A stretch of 64,000 nt of DNA, taken from contig CAVTLG010000010.1 of assembly GCA_963735495.1 (NCBI GenBank), positions 1 to 64,000 on the forward strand, read 5' to 3'. Below are positions 18,127 to 26,557 of the stretch, piece by piece. The position numbers were made by a program, and so were the translations under genes. The DNA is from CAVTLG01 sp963735495. Its GTDB lineage: Bacteria > Chloroflexota > Ktedonobacteria > Ktedonobacterales > Ktedonobacteraceae. Each line of letters opens with the position of its first letter. Within the stretch, counting starts at the first letter, position 1. The notes below the pieces were generated by a model. It saw nothing but the letters and a program-made list of their open reading frames with translations. It made no database searches and was not told the origin of the DNA.

Positions 18127-19248
18127 TCACGCAGGAGGGTACAGCAGTCCCTGGTTAACTAACTCCACTGCCACTGTGTCGAGCGTAGTTCCGCTCGTGG
18201 CAAAGCGCCCTGGACGTTTCTTCATTCTGGCCTCTTGTAATATTACGGCAAGGCGTTCAGCTTCTTTTCTTGTACGAGCCAGTTCATAGGAGTCGCGGCG
18301 TAACATTTGCAGTCGAGAAAGAAGATTGTTAAGCATACCAGCAATGGGCCAGAGCTTGTAATTATCATCAATAGGAACCCTGGCACTTTCATCACCATTA
18401 GCTACACGCTTGTGCGTTTCTGTGATAAGTTGAATGCACTTTACTAGTTGCTCTTTTTCTACGACCAGCGCATGTTCCTGTTTGGCAATGGTATGTTCGA
18501 GGGCCGCAATAGATTCGGCACGGTCAGCTCGCTTTAGAGCCTGTACAGCATTCCTGGCCCATAAGTAGAGAATCAGAGCTACCACGATATTGAGTATGAT
18601 AGGACGTGCTATAATTTCGTTCCCTTGATGCGCAGCGAAGGCCATGATGAGATCTTGAGTATGATGGCCATACGTAAGCAGGACCCAGATAGCAAGGGAA
18701 TTGATAAGAGAGATAATGATTACACTGAAAGCAGGTAATATCGTAATACAGAGTAAGTTTTGTAATGTGAGCAGATCCAGGGAAGGAAGGTCACTGAGTG
18801 ATAGTCCATCAGGCCTGATGAAGATTTGAAAACTGTAGAGTTGAGTCATCGCGATAAAAGCAGTACCTACCGATGTTGCATATCCACGCTTATTCCATAA
18901 GAGAAGGATACAGCAAGCTATAGATAGAAATGCAAAGGGGCTAGATGAAACAAAATCTCGGCTGCAGAGGTCGATAGACGTTCTTGTAAGACAGTAGATT
19001 AAGGCTGCGAACAATAGGATACTGGCGAGACGACCCCGACGTATACGTTCTCGTTGAGCGATTGTCGCTGTAGACGATGGCTCATTTGGCGTAGTCAGCC
19101 GATACCATCCTTCCAACATTCCCCGCAATATTGCTGATATACCTGATCTCCGCTGTGGTGGCTGCTGGTGAAAGTACATTTGTTTCCAGCTACTAATGGA
19201 ATTCCTTATAGAGGTAGAGTTCTTTCTGATAGATTCCATGTTCTTCAT
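18127..19248 (-). CDS. Multi-pass membrane protein with HAMP-like/coiled-coil cytoplasmic tail
   Basis: 373 aa. About five or six hydrophobic helices lie between residues ~75 and 245 (for example ASILLFAALIYCL, FLSIACCILLLW, ILPAFSVIIISLIN, IILNIVVALILYLW). They are followed by a long charged helix (ALEHTIAKQEHALVVEKEQL) and a HAMP-like segment (THKRVANGDESARVPIDDNY). No kinase, cyclase or phosphatase motif is present. The layout resembles the sensory half of a signalling protein without an output domain. I do not recognise a named family. It is divergent from nothing obvious and ends 70 bp from the response-regulator remnant. Confidence 0.65.
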   Translation of the reverse strand: MKNMESIRKNSTSIRNSISSWKQMYFHQQPPQRRSGISAILRGMLEGWYRLTTPNEPSSTATIAQRERIRRGRLASILLFAALIYCLTRTSIDLCSRDFVSSSPFAFLSIACCILLLWNKRGYATSVGTAFIAMTQLYSFQIFIRPDGLSLSDLPSLDLLTLQNLLCITILPAFSVIIISLINSLAIWVLLTYGHHTQDLIMAFAAHQGNEIIARPIILNIVVALILYLWARNAVQALKRADRAESIAALEHTIAKQEHALVVEKEQLVKCIQLITETHKRVANGDESARVPIDDNYKLWPIAGMLNNLLSRLQMLRRDSYELARTRKEAERLAVILQEARMKKRPGRFATSGTTLDTVAVELVNQGLLYPPA

Positions 19249-19326
19249 AGAAGCAGAAATCCTTTCTATTGAGGAAGTATATCCATCGCACTAAATGCCT
19301 GGCATGAACATGAAAAAGGAGTCTTG

Positions 19327-19896
19327 TTATAGCGTTACAATTCCTTTTTCTTCTAATTCGTGTAATACAGCAGAAACTCCTTTCACTGCATTTTCGACAT
19401 TAGGGGTAAAAAAGGCAGCGATTTGTCTAATAGTTCTCTTACCATCTACCAGTATCAGAACACGCCTCTGTTGTCGCGTCAGTGTAGCGAACAAAGGTTT
19501 TTTTACTGCACCTGTACAACGAGGAATAGCGGCAAGGAAGGATGAAAAGGCTTTATATGCATGCTGTGGAGGAACCGCTTCAGGTAAAGAAGTGAATGAG
19601 GAACGACTGTCAGAAGTCTTCACTGGCGCTAGAGAACCCTTTTTTAAGGGATCAAATGTCCACTCTAATAATCCTGAATCTCTTACTTTATGCAGCACAT
19701 CCTGATTTGCAACGATCATTTTTCCATGATAGAGAAGAATCTGACGATCAACGATCTCACCATCGAGCAGTTTAAGCTGTATCCAACATATCTCACGTGT
19801 GTTTACGATGCTTTTAGGCAACTGCGCCCGGAGTATACCACTGTGTCGGAATTCTTTCAAAAGCTGAATAATCGTTACAAAATCGAGATAATACAT
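19327..19896 (-). CDS. Conserved protein with a C-terminal winged-helix-like domain
   Basis: 189 aa with a very strong AAGGAGG ribosome-binding site before ATG 19,896. The N-terminal ~85 residues (SGILRAQLP, CWIQLKLLDGEIVDRQILLY) resemble the DUF4388/PATAN-type domain found in two-component-associated proteins. The last ~55 residues (LTRQQRRVLILVDGKRTIRQ, HELEEKGIVTL) look like a PqqD/winged-helix-type module. No catalytic motif. It is upstream of, and in the same direction as, the membrane protein at 18,127-19,248 with a 78-bp gap, so co-transcription is plausible. Confidence 0.6.
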   Translation of the reverse strand: MYYLDFVTIIQLLKEFRHSGILRAQLPKSIVNTREICWIQLKLLDGEIVDRQILLYHGKMIVANQDVLHKVRDSGLLEWTFDPLKKGSLAPVKTSDSRSSFTSLPEAVPPQHAYKAFSSFLAAIPRCTGAVKKPLFATLTRQQRRVLILVDGKRTIRQIAAFFTPNVENAVKGVSAVLHELEEKGIVTL

Positions 19897-20333
19897 ATGA
19901 TTACCTCCTTACGTTAATACATATTCCTACCTTCTTCATTTACGATATACTGCGTTGAAGTACGATCCAGAAACTGTTTTTCGCCAACCTTCAAAATCTT
20001 ATCTATCTGCTTTTTCCTTGTGTCGATATAGAAAGTATAATATATTGCTGCACATAATGTAATACCCATCCAGTGGACATCTTATACCCATTCTTTGACG
20101 TTAGCTGTTCTGCTATTTCCTGGTTTTTGCGTAGTATCAGGCAACAGATCTATCAAATGGCTCTCCAGGCCTTCTCGTACAGTCTTTAGTGGAGACACCA
20201 ATGCGCCCGTTATGCTCGGGTTGGCACGGCCTGCGTTTCCACCTCCTTGTGGTGAGCAGCGCCGATGATGAGATCAACGATTTAGGTGCGAAGCAAGCGC
20301 ATCTGGGGAAACTTTTGGGATATGCTTTTGTTA

Positions 20334-22172
20334 CTACGGAAATGCCAGATTAATCCCCAAACGATAGAGCCAGAATAGACCCTGAGCCTTTGGAGAGACA
20401 GTGAGTGTAATCTCATTTTTCCCATATCGAAGTTGCCCAGGTGGAATCTGGAAGCTTGTCTCGTTCGGTTGAAAGCCGCCACCAGGCAAAGTGAAATCTT
20501 GCACAAATGGTTGGCCATTGCTATACAAGTTTATTGGAGCGAAACCACTCTGCGTCCCATTACGAGCCACGAGTCCACGAATGAAGACAGCAGCCTGCTT
20601 TGACTTACCAGGCCCAGGAGACCCGGGCAAAGTGAAATCAACCACTATTTCGTAGTCAGGAAGCAAGATGGAGTGATCATCTTGAAAAAGGGACTGGTTT
20701 GTCACCAAAGTCATATTCTGTACTTTTGGTGGTCCAACGGTGAAATCAACCCTATCTTGGGGCGGGACCTGAGCTACAGCTTGGTGAGGCATCACAGAGG
20801 TTATAAATGCATACGCTTCTTTGAAATAACCTCTGGCGACGAAAGGACCAACAATGTCGAATAATAGGAGCGCTATAGCAATGATGAGAACCATTCTCGC
20901 CCCTAAAGAGGTTGTCTGTCTCTTTTTACTCTGACGGCGTGGCTGATTGCTCTGCGTTTTGCGGCGTCTTCTTCCCTTGCTAATACCTACAGGCTCGAAT
21001 TTTTCGTTGGTAGAAAGAAGCGAGTGGTTACCTGGCTTATCCGTCATATATTGGTCGATGGGAAGTAATTTTACAAGCGGCTCAGTAGGACCAGCATAAT
21101 TAGCATTTTCCCCCATTTCCCGAGCTGCTCGTTCTAACGCTAAGAAAAAAGCCTGTACTTTAGGATAGCGTTGTTGTGGATCTTTTTCCAGAGCTTTCAG
21201 AATAACCGCTTCCATGGCTCGCGGAATGAGAGGATTCCATATGCGGGGTGGAGGAGGAAGTGAAGAGACATGCTGCATAATGATATCAATATCCTCTCCT
21301 TCAAATGGTGGACGACCACACAGCCATTCGTAGACAATAACGGCCAGGGAGTACTGATCACTGGCAAAACCAGGCTTTCCCTGGAGTTGCTCTGGAGCCG
21401 TATAAGGGAGGGTACCTGCCATTTCCTGGATGCTAAGTAAACCGGGGATGGGTGCAAATAGCGCCAGACCAAAGTCACTCAGCATCACCTCTTCTTGTGC
21501 ATTGAGTAAAATATTTTCAGGTTTCACGTCGCGATGGATGATCCCCCGATCATGAGCATATTGCAACGCTATCGCGATCTGCCCGGTATACTTCAGCACC
21601 ATCGCTATCGGGATGCGAGAACCAAGCGGGTATAAGGATCGCAGGCTGCCGTTATGAGCAAAATCCATGATAAGGTATGGAATGTACTCCATATACTCCC
21701 TGTCTTGCAACATCATTGGCCTGCGGGTTACGGCAAATTCAAGCACACGCACGATATGCGGATGCGAAAGTTGAGCTAGCAACTTTGCCTCCGTAATGAA
21801 ATGCTCTTTGTCTTGATCGTTGAGTACGGTATGAAGTATCTTGATGGCGGCTAAACGTTTGAGATAGCGATGCTCCCCCAGATAGACTGAGGAAGATCCT
21901 CCATGCCCCAACAAATGCAGCAGACGATAACTGCCCATGTATTGGGTGGAGGAATCGGGTGATATCGAATTTATTGAATCTATAAAGCGAGTAGCTCCAG
22001 TCTCTTTGCGATCTTGTGTGTTTTCACCAAAACTACGCATAATTTCAGAAACGATGGTATCCTTTGGTACGTAGTTCGAGTTGTATGTTAAGGGAGGGAT
22101 GACGTTTTCTGCTTCATTATGAACACCCTTTAGAATAAATTTCTTTGGCATTCTCTGTTCTGATCCCTTCAT
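20334..22172 (-). CDS. One-TM Ser/Thr protein kinase (PknB/Hanks type)
   Basis: 612 aa. The kinase domain spans ~82-350: glycine loop LLGHGGSSSVYLGEH, catalytic K111 (AAIKIL), HRDVKPEN with D215, DFG at 233-235 and TAPEQ. A basic, disordered juxtamembrane stretch follows (~395-425), then one TM helix at ~427-446 and a ~165-residue extracellular domain rich in beta strands (PDYEIVVDFTLPGSPGPGK) without PASTA repeats. All catalytic residues are present. The extracellular part resembles carbohydrate- or protein-binding beta-sandwiches. An alternative start is ATG 22,151. The 19,897-20,333 gap downstream shows no gene I can support. Confidence 0.9.
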   Translation of the reverse strand: MKGSEQRMPKKFILKGVHNEAENVIPPLTYNSNYVPKDTIVSEIMRSFGENTQDRKETGATRFIDSINSISPDSSTQYMGSYRLLHLLGHGGSSSVYLGEHRYLKRLAAIKILHTVLNDQDKEHFITEAKLLAQLSHPHIVRVLEFAVTRRPMMLQDREYMEYIPYLIMDFAHNGSLRSLYPLGSRIPIAMVLKYTGQIAIALQYAHDRGIIHRDVKPENILLNAQEEVMLSDFGLALFAPIPGLLSIQEMAGTLPYTAPEQLQGKPGFASDQYSLAVIVYEWLCGRPPFEGEDIDIIMQHVSSLPPPPRIWNPLIPRAMEAVILKALEKDPQQRYPKVQAFFLALERAAREMGENANYAGPTEPLVKLLPIDQYMTDKPGNHSLLSTNEKFEPVGISKGRRRRKTQSNQPRRQSKKRQTTSLGARMVLIIAIALLLFDIVGPFVARGYFKEAYAFITSVMPHQAVAQVPPQDRVDFTVGPPKVQNMTLVTNQSLFQDDHSILLPDYEIVVDFTLPGSPGPGKSKQAAVFIRGLVARNGTQSGFAPINLYSNGQPFVQDFTLPGGGFQPNETSFQIPPGQLRYGKNEITLTVSPKAQGLFWLYRLGINLAFP

Positions 22173-22759
22173 GTAACTTTATTCACAACATGCTGGAACG
22201 ATTGCGCAACGCAAGGAAAATCGCTAAATGAACTATTCTCTGGTTCGTAGTACCCGATTTTCATTAGCTTCTCTGGCTCGCAGAGCCATTATGCTTTCTC
22301 AAGAGATAGAATGCAACACAAGTGCCAAATGTCTCGTTTTTTTCAAGAATTGTCACTGCTATTTTTATGCAGTGGAAGCCATGGTTACATATAGTACTTT
22401 ATATACCACTCAATCATAACACAGGAATGGCTGGCTGGTCTAGTCAAAATAGCCAAATAGGATGAAAGTCGTATATGAGTATAAACATTGTGGCATGGTT
22501 CAAAACCATGTGACACTTCTGAACAATCAGGCAGCAAGGGCAGAATAGCCCAAAGAAAGCGTCCAGCCAAATTCCCTCGGGTGAGGGTGATCCTGTCCGT
22601 TGTAAGGGGAAAAGACCCTCATGAAGTCCACGAGGAGCAATCCGGTGATTATGCCAAAGAGCCAGCAGAGCGAGCATACCTGTACTGTTTTCCCACTTTG
22701 GCAGGGGGGTGAGTACTTGAGATCAGAAACGACCTCACAAGGATGCGCCTGTCTTCTCC

Positions 22760-22905
22760 CTTGTTTTTCTGACAATCGAGAAGAGAAGCGCCTGTTTTCT
22801 CGTTTGTTTTTTGCACGCCAATCGAGCGATTAAACGTCTCTCTCCTTATTTGTTTTTGCCTGCCGATAAATCGAGCAATCGCTTGTTTGCTCGTTTCTTG
22901 CCAGA
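22760..22905. repeat. Three degenerate ~46-bp tandem repeats
   Basis: Units near 22,761, 22,804 and 22,850 each start with a T-rich TTGTTTTT run followed by GCC/GAC and ATCGAG (ATCGAG at 22,775, 22,821 and 22,870; spacing 46 and 49). They precede the HTH gene at 22,957. The wider gene-free stretch 22,173-22,956 also has a 7-bp hairpin at ~22,495 (CATGGTT/AACCATG) but no supported gene. Confidence 0.4.
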
Positions 22906-22956
22906 GCCTCTTTTCCTGTGGTTCTGTTCGTTTTCGCCTTTCCTCAGGAGGCCACC

Positions 22957-23229
22957 ATGGAAAGCCAGTGGGTCTGCCAGCACGCCCATCTCCGCGCACT
23001 GCTCCAGCTGCATCCCGACTGGTCTCAGCAACAGTTGGCTGATGCCGTGGGATGTTCGAAAAGTATGGTCAACACCTGGAAGAAACGTTTTGCTCAAAGT
23101 GATCGTAAAGATGTCGCTATCCTGTTTTACCGTTCCCATGCTCCTCACCACCATCCAGCGCGCCTGCGTCAAGAGGGGCTCTTCCAACTTTTTGGTGAAG
23201 CCAACGTATATTCACAGGAAGCATCTTGA
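22957..23229 (+). pseudogene. HTH domain of a transposase/integrase, cut by the ISL3 element
   Basis: CAGGAGG precedes ATG 22,957. The protein starts MESQWVCQHAHLRALLQ and contains LHPDWSQQQLADAVGCSKSM and VNTWKKRFAQ, an HTH of the kind that begins rve-type transposases. Similarity continues to HHHPARLRQEG at ~23,176, where the left inverted repeat of the ISL3 element begins; the last ~18 codons are IS sequence. The rest of the gene is not found on the other side of the IS, so a deletion accompanied the insertion. Confidence 0.65.
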
Positions 23230-24960
23230 ATATCCATTCTATCCAGCAAAGAAAGCATTTCTCAAGTAGATTTATGTCCTCATCACTTTTGTTTCCTTTA
23301 CCAAATGGCCTCGAAATGACCTCGGTGAGTGAGACCCCAGAAGAAGTCCTTGTGCATGTAACCTCGCGTCGCTCTCATTCATCGTGCCCATTGTGTTCGA
23401 CGCCTTCGTCAGCCATTCACAGCTCGTACAGCAGACATCCCAGGGATCTTCCTTGTGTAGGGCGTCCCATTCGATTAGTCCTCGACGTGAAAAAGTTCTT
23501 TTGTCGCGTTCCTGAGTGTCCTCGAAAAATCTTTACCGAACGGCTTCCAGACCTCATTGAGGTCTCCTCGCGGCTCACGAAGCGACTACGAGAGTCGGTA
23601 CAAGAGATCGGTTTTGCGACCTGTGGCAAAGGAGGAGAACGTCTGGGGAACAAACTTGGAATGGGCTTTTCCGATGCGACGGTACTCTGGTCGCTGTTTC
23701 TCGTTCCTCTCCCAGAGGTTGGTCAGGTGCACGTTGTTGGAGTGGATGATTGGAGTTGGCGGCGCGGGAAGCGCTTCGGGAGTATTCTCGTGAACTTGGA
23801 GACGCACAAAATTGTGGATCTGCTGGCCGACCGCGAGGCAGAGAGCGTGCGAGCATGGTTGGCTGCACACCCAGAAGTGGATGTGGTCAGTCGAGATCGT
23901 GGAGGAGTCTACATCGATGGAGCCACCCAAGGTGCACCCCAGGCGACTCAGGTCGCAGACAGGTGGCACATCCTCTCTAACCTGGGCGATGCAGTAGAAG
24001 CGTTCTTGCTTCGTGCTCATACTCGTCTGGAAGACGTGGGAGCAAAGCCGGAGCAGGAGCAAGTGCCAGACAAGCCCCTCTCATCTTTTTCGGCCACCCC
24101 TGCCTGTCAGCGAAAGTCGCAGGCACGTCTCTTACGCAAATGGAAACTCTATGAGCGGGTGCAGGAACTGCATGTAACTGGGATGAGCCTACGCAAGATC
24201 GGAGAAGAGCTGGGTCTGGCTCGCAATACGGTGCGGAAGTATTTCCGGCAAGCGCCAGAGCCGCCGCTGCCGACACCACGTCCCTTGCGTGCCAGTCAGC
24301 TTGATCCCTATGAAGACTATCTGCTGCAACGATGGAGCCAAGGTGAGCGCAACGCGGCTCAGCTTCACCGCGAAATCAGTGAACGCGGATATCCGGGCAG
24401 CAAGTCGATGGTGAAAGCCTACGTAGGGCATTTGCGCACAACGACAGCAGATGGCTCTGCACCTCACTCACGCAAGGAACGTGCCAAGGCCATCTCCCCA
24501 CGTGCCTTACGCTGGCTCCTGGCACAGAAGCGTGAAAAGCTCGAAAAGGACGATCAAGCCAGGTTAGACCAGTTACTGAAGCTCTCGCCGGAGGTGCAAA
24601 CGGTCTATGCCTTGCTGCAAGCGTTCCTCTCGATGGTACGTGAGCGCAAGCATCAGGAGTTACGCTCCTGGATGGAGCAAGCGAGCAGGAGCAAGATTGC
24701 TGAGCTGAGGAGCTTTGTGACGGGGATCGAGCGGGATTATGATGCTGTCCATGCAGCGCTCCGTCTCCCTTGGAGCCAGGGCATCACTGAGGGCAAAGTC
24801 AACAAGCTCAAAACACTCAAACGCGTGATGTATGGTCGTGCGGGCTTTGCTCTCTTGCGGCAACGACTCTTGCACGATGCTTAATGCTTGAAGGGCCGGA
24901 TGGGAGAAGCAGACCAGGTGCAGGAATTCCCGAGCGGCTCACCAAAAACTAGGAAGAGCC
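23177..24960. mobile_element. ISL3-family insertion sequence (1784 bp)
   Basis: The left end GGCTCTTCCAACTTTTTGG and the right end (reverse complement GGCTCTTCCTAGTTTTTGG) are matching terminal inverted repeats around an intact ISL3 transposase. The flanking 8 bp (TCAAGAGG and AATTATGC) are not identical, so the target duplication is lost, consistent with an adjacent deletion. Confidence 0.85.
23274..24884 (+). CDS. ISL3-family transposase
   Basis: 536 aa from ATG 23,274. An N-terminal zinc-finger region (SSCPLCSTPSS, FFCRVPECPRKIF) is followed by the DDE_Tnp_ISL3 catalytic core: D in VVGVDDWSWRRGKRFGSIL, D in VVSRDRGGVYIDG, and the C-terminal SQGITEGKVNKLKTLKRVMY with the catalytic Glu. An internal HTH (GMSLRKIGEELGLARNTVRK) sits between the second D and the E. 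The reading frame is uninterrupted, so the element could be active. Confidence 0.93.
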   Translation: MSSSLLFPLPNGLEMTSVSETPEEVLVHVTSRRSHSSCPLCSTPSSAIHSSYSRHPRDLPCVGRPIRLVLDVKKFFCRVPECPRKIFTERLPDLIEVSSRLTKRLRESVQEIGFATCGKGGERLGNKLGMGFSDATVLWSLFLVPLPEVGQVHVVGVDDWSWRRGKRFGSILVNLETHKIVDLLADREAESVRAWLAAHPEVDVVSRDRGGVYIDGATQGAPQATQVADRWHILSNLGDAVEAFLLRAHTRLEDVGAKPEQEQVPDKPLSSFSATPACQRKSQARLLRKWKLYERVQELHVTGMSLRKIGEELGLARNTVRKYFRQAPEPPLPTPRPLRASQLDPYEDYLLQRWSQGERNAAQLHREISERGYPGSKSMVKAYVGHLRTTTADGSAPHSRKERAKAISPRALRWLLAQKREKLEKDDQARLDQLLKLSPEVQTVYALLQAFLSMVRERKHQELRSWMEQASRSKIAELRSFVTGIERDYDAVHAALRLPWSQGITEGKVNKLKTLKRVMYGRAGFALLRQRLLHDA

Positions 24961-24962
24961 AA

Positions 24963-26309
24963 TTATGCTGACGTTGACACTGGCTGGTGTGTCGGCGAGT
25001 CTGGTACAGGTGGAACTGGCACAGGGGACAGGGGTTCGGGGATCTCTAGCAATGACTGTTCGTAGTCAAGATCTTCTTCGTACCATTTGTGGTGAAGTCT
25101 GTCTTGCGTTTCCATATGGCATTGCACTTCAAAAACATGCTCGTAGGTCTTGAGTGTCTCAGGGCTACGCCAGGCCATGTAGCGTATCAGTTCTTCTTGT
25201 TTCTGTTTCAGTTCACCAGCGGACTTTGCCTGCTCTACAATCAGGCGCATTTCCTGGCTCACGTACCAATGGCGCAATCCGTGGACGTTGAGGTCGATCT
25301 TGATTGTGTCGCAGAGCCTGTACCAGTTGGGTTTGAAGGCTTCATAGCTGTACGGTCTTCGCCGCTGTGAAAGAAACAATGGAGCGTCATCATCCAAGTC
25401 ATCGAGACGGCGTCCCTGTGCATCAAGCACTGATCGCTTTGTGTTCACGTACTCACGGAGCATCTTGGCTGTGATTTTGTCAAAACGGATGACTTTCACC
25501 CTTCGTCCGTGACTGCCTTTGCTGAAAGCTGTTGCCTCCTGATTGCATCCTCGCTTACGCCAGTCACCAATCGTGAGTTGCAAAATCTCTCCGATGCGAG
25601 CACCGGATTCATAGGCTATCCGTACGACGATTTGATCGCGGAGGCAAGAGTGCGCCTTCTCAAAGCCTTCAATGAGTCGCTTGTGGAGGGTGGAATCATT
25701 GATGGGCTGAAGCGTCCAATCGTCTTCCTCAAGCCGGAAGTAGTTCTCCGAGGTACGTCGGACCCTTGGCTCCTCGACTCCACTGATCTGCGGCAATCTT
25801 GAACGAGTGGAAGCTACATCCTTTTCTACAAACTCAATCTCTCTCAACAGATGAGTCACCGAGTCGATCAATGGGTGAGGATGAGGGTAGTACTTTATCC
25901 ATCGCATCACGTGGTAAAACAACTTGAGCGAGAAAAGAAATACACGAACTGTGCTTGGACTCTTGGCGGTAAGGGAAACTCTCTCATAGATGTCGCGCCA
26001 TTGCACTTTGCAAGCGAAGTGCTCCACAAGGTAGTCCCTGACGGACTGCTGAACGGCTTCGGGTGGCGAATCCCAGTGATCGTCGCGATGCCGACGCCAA
26101 CTATCAGTGGTCAAATACTGAAAGTAGGGCAAAAGCACATTCAGATACGTGCGTGCTGCGCCATCTGAGAGTCCTTGTTGTGCCTTATCGTAAAATCTGG
26201 TCAGAGGCAGGTGTGGCTTTCCTTCTCCATCCACCACCATGAGGGAGTAGCGGCTTGTAACTCCTTCGGGGCGAGGAACAATACGAAACAGGTCAGTCTT
26301 GTTGAGCAT
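24963..26309 (-). CDS. Tyrosine recombinase/integrase
   Basis: 448 aa. A SAM-like core-binding region (~40-150, GLSDGAARTYLNVLLPYFQY) precedes the catalytic domain: R in ESGARIGEILQLT, K/R region KGSHGRRVKVIRFDK, H-x-x-R in HGLRHWYVSQ, and Tyr in ETLKTYEHV. The usual LGH histidine is replaced by W (MAWRSPE). A proline-rich tail ends 3 bp from the ISL3 element, so the final codons may have been altered by the insertion. The start follows AGGAGGT on the minus strand. Confidence 0.85.
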   Translation of the reverse strand: MLNKTDLFRIVPRPEGVTSRYSLMVVDGEGKPHLPLTRFYDKAQQGLSDGAARTYLNVLLPYFQYLTTDSWRRHRDDHWDSPPEAVQQSVRDYLVEHFACKVQWRDIYERVSLTAKSPSTVRVFLFSLKLFYHVMRWIKYYPHPHPLIDSVTHLLREIEFVEKDVASTRSRLPQISGVEEPRVRRTSENYFRLEEDDWTLQPINDSTLHKRLIEGFEKAHSCLRDQIVVRIAYESGARIGEILQLTIGDWRKRGCNQEATAFSKGSHGRRVKVIRFDKITAKMLREYVNTKRSVLDAQGRRLDDLDDDAPLFLSQRRRPYSYEAFKPNWYRLCDTIKIDLNVHGLRHWYVSQEMRLIVEQAKSAGELKQKQEELIRYMAWRSPETLKTYEHVFEVQCHMETQDRLHHKWYEEDLDYEQSLLEIPEPLSPVPVPPVPDSPTHQPVSTSA

Positions 26310-26440
26310 ATGTTCTACCTCCTTTCTACAGGAGAGTATTACATATGCTCAGGGAGCCTGTCAAAGTGAGCGGTATGAGATTTCATCAACACCGATTACC
26401 TATCGGGGAATGTGTTACGATCCTTCATGAACCTATGAGG

Positions 26441-26557
26441 ATGCCAGTGCAGACCTTTTGTGTGTAGCTGGGTAAGACACATTCACGGTTCCCGGCCTCT
26501 CTCACCCAACACGTACATCGTAAAACGTTTCCCTATTACGTGTGGGAGGGTTCTTAG
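26441..26557 (+). ncRNA. Candidate IS110 non-coding (bridge RNA) region
   Basis: IS110-group elements encode a bridge RNA in the non-coding end upstream of the transposase. This gene-free segment directly precedes an intact IS110 transposase. It contains ATGCCAGTGCAGACCTT (26,441-26,457), which recurs exactly at 54,726-54,742 upstream of the only other IS110-type ORF in the window. The RNA structure and its loops were not derived; the call is inference from family knowledge plus the shared 17-mer. Confidence 0.35.

Noticed and set aside
20199..20351. A 50-aa ORF in the gap after the kinase gene
   Set aside because: No ribosome-binding site, overlaps the kinase 3' end in antisense and shows no family motif.
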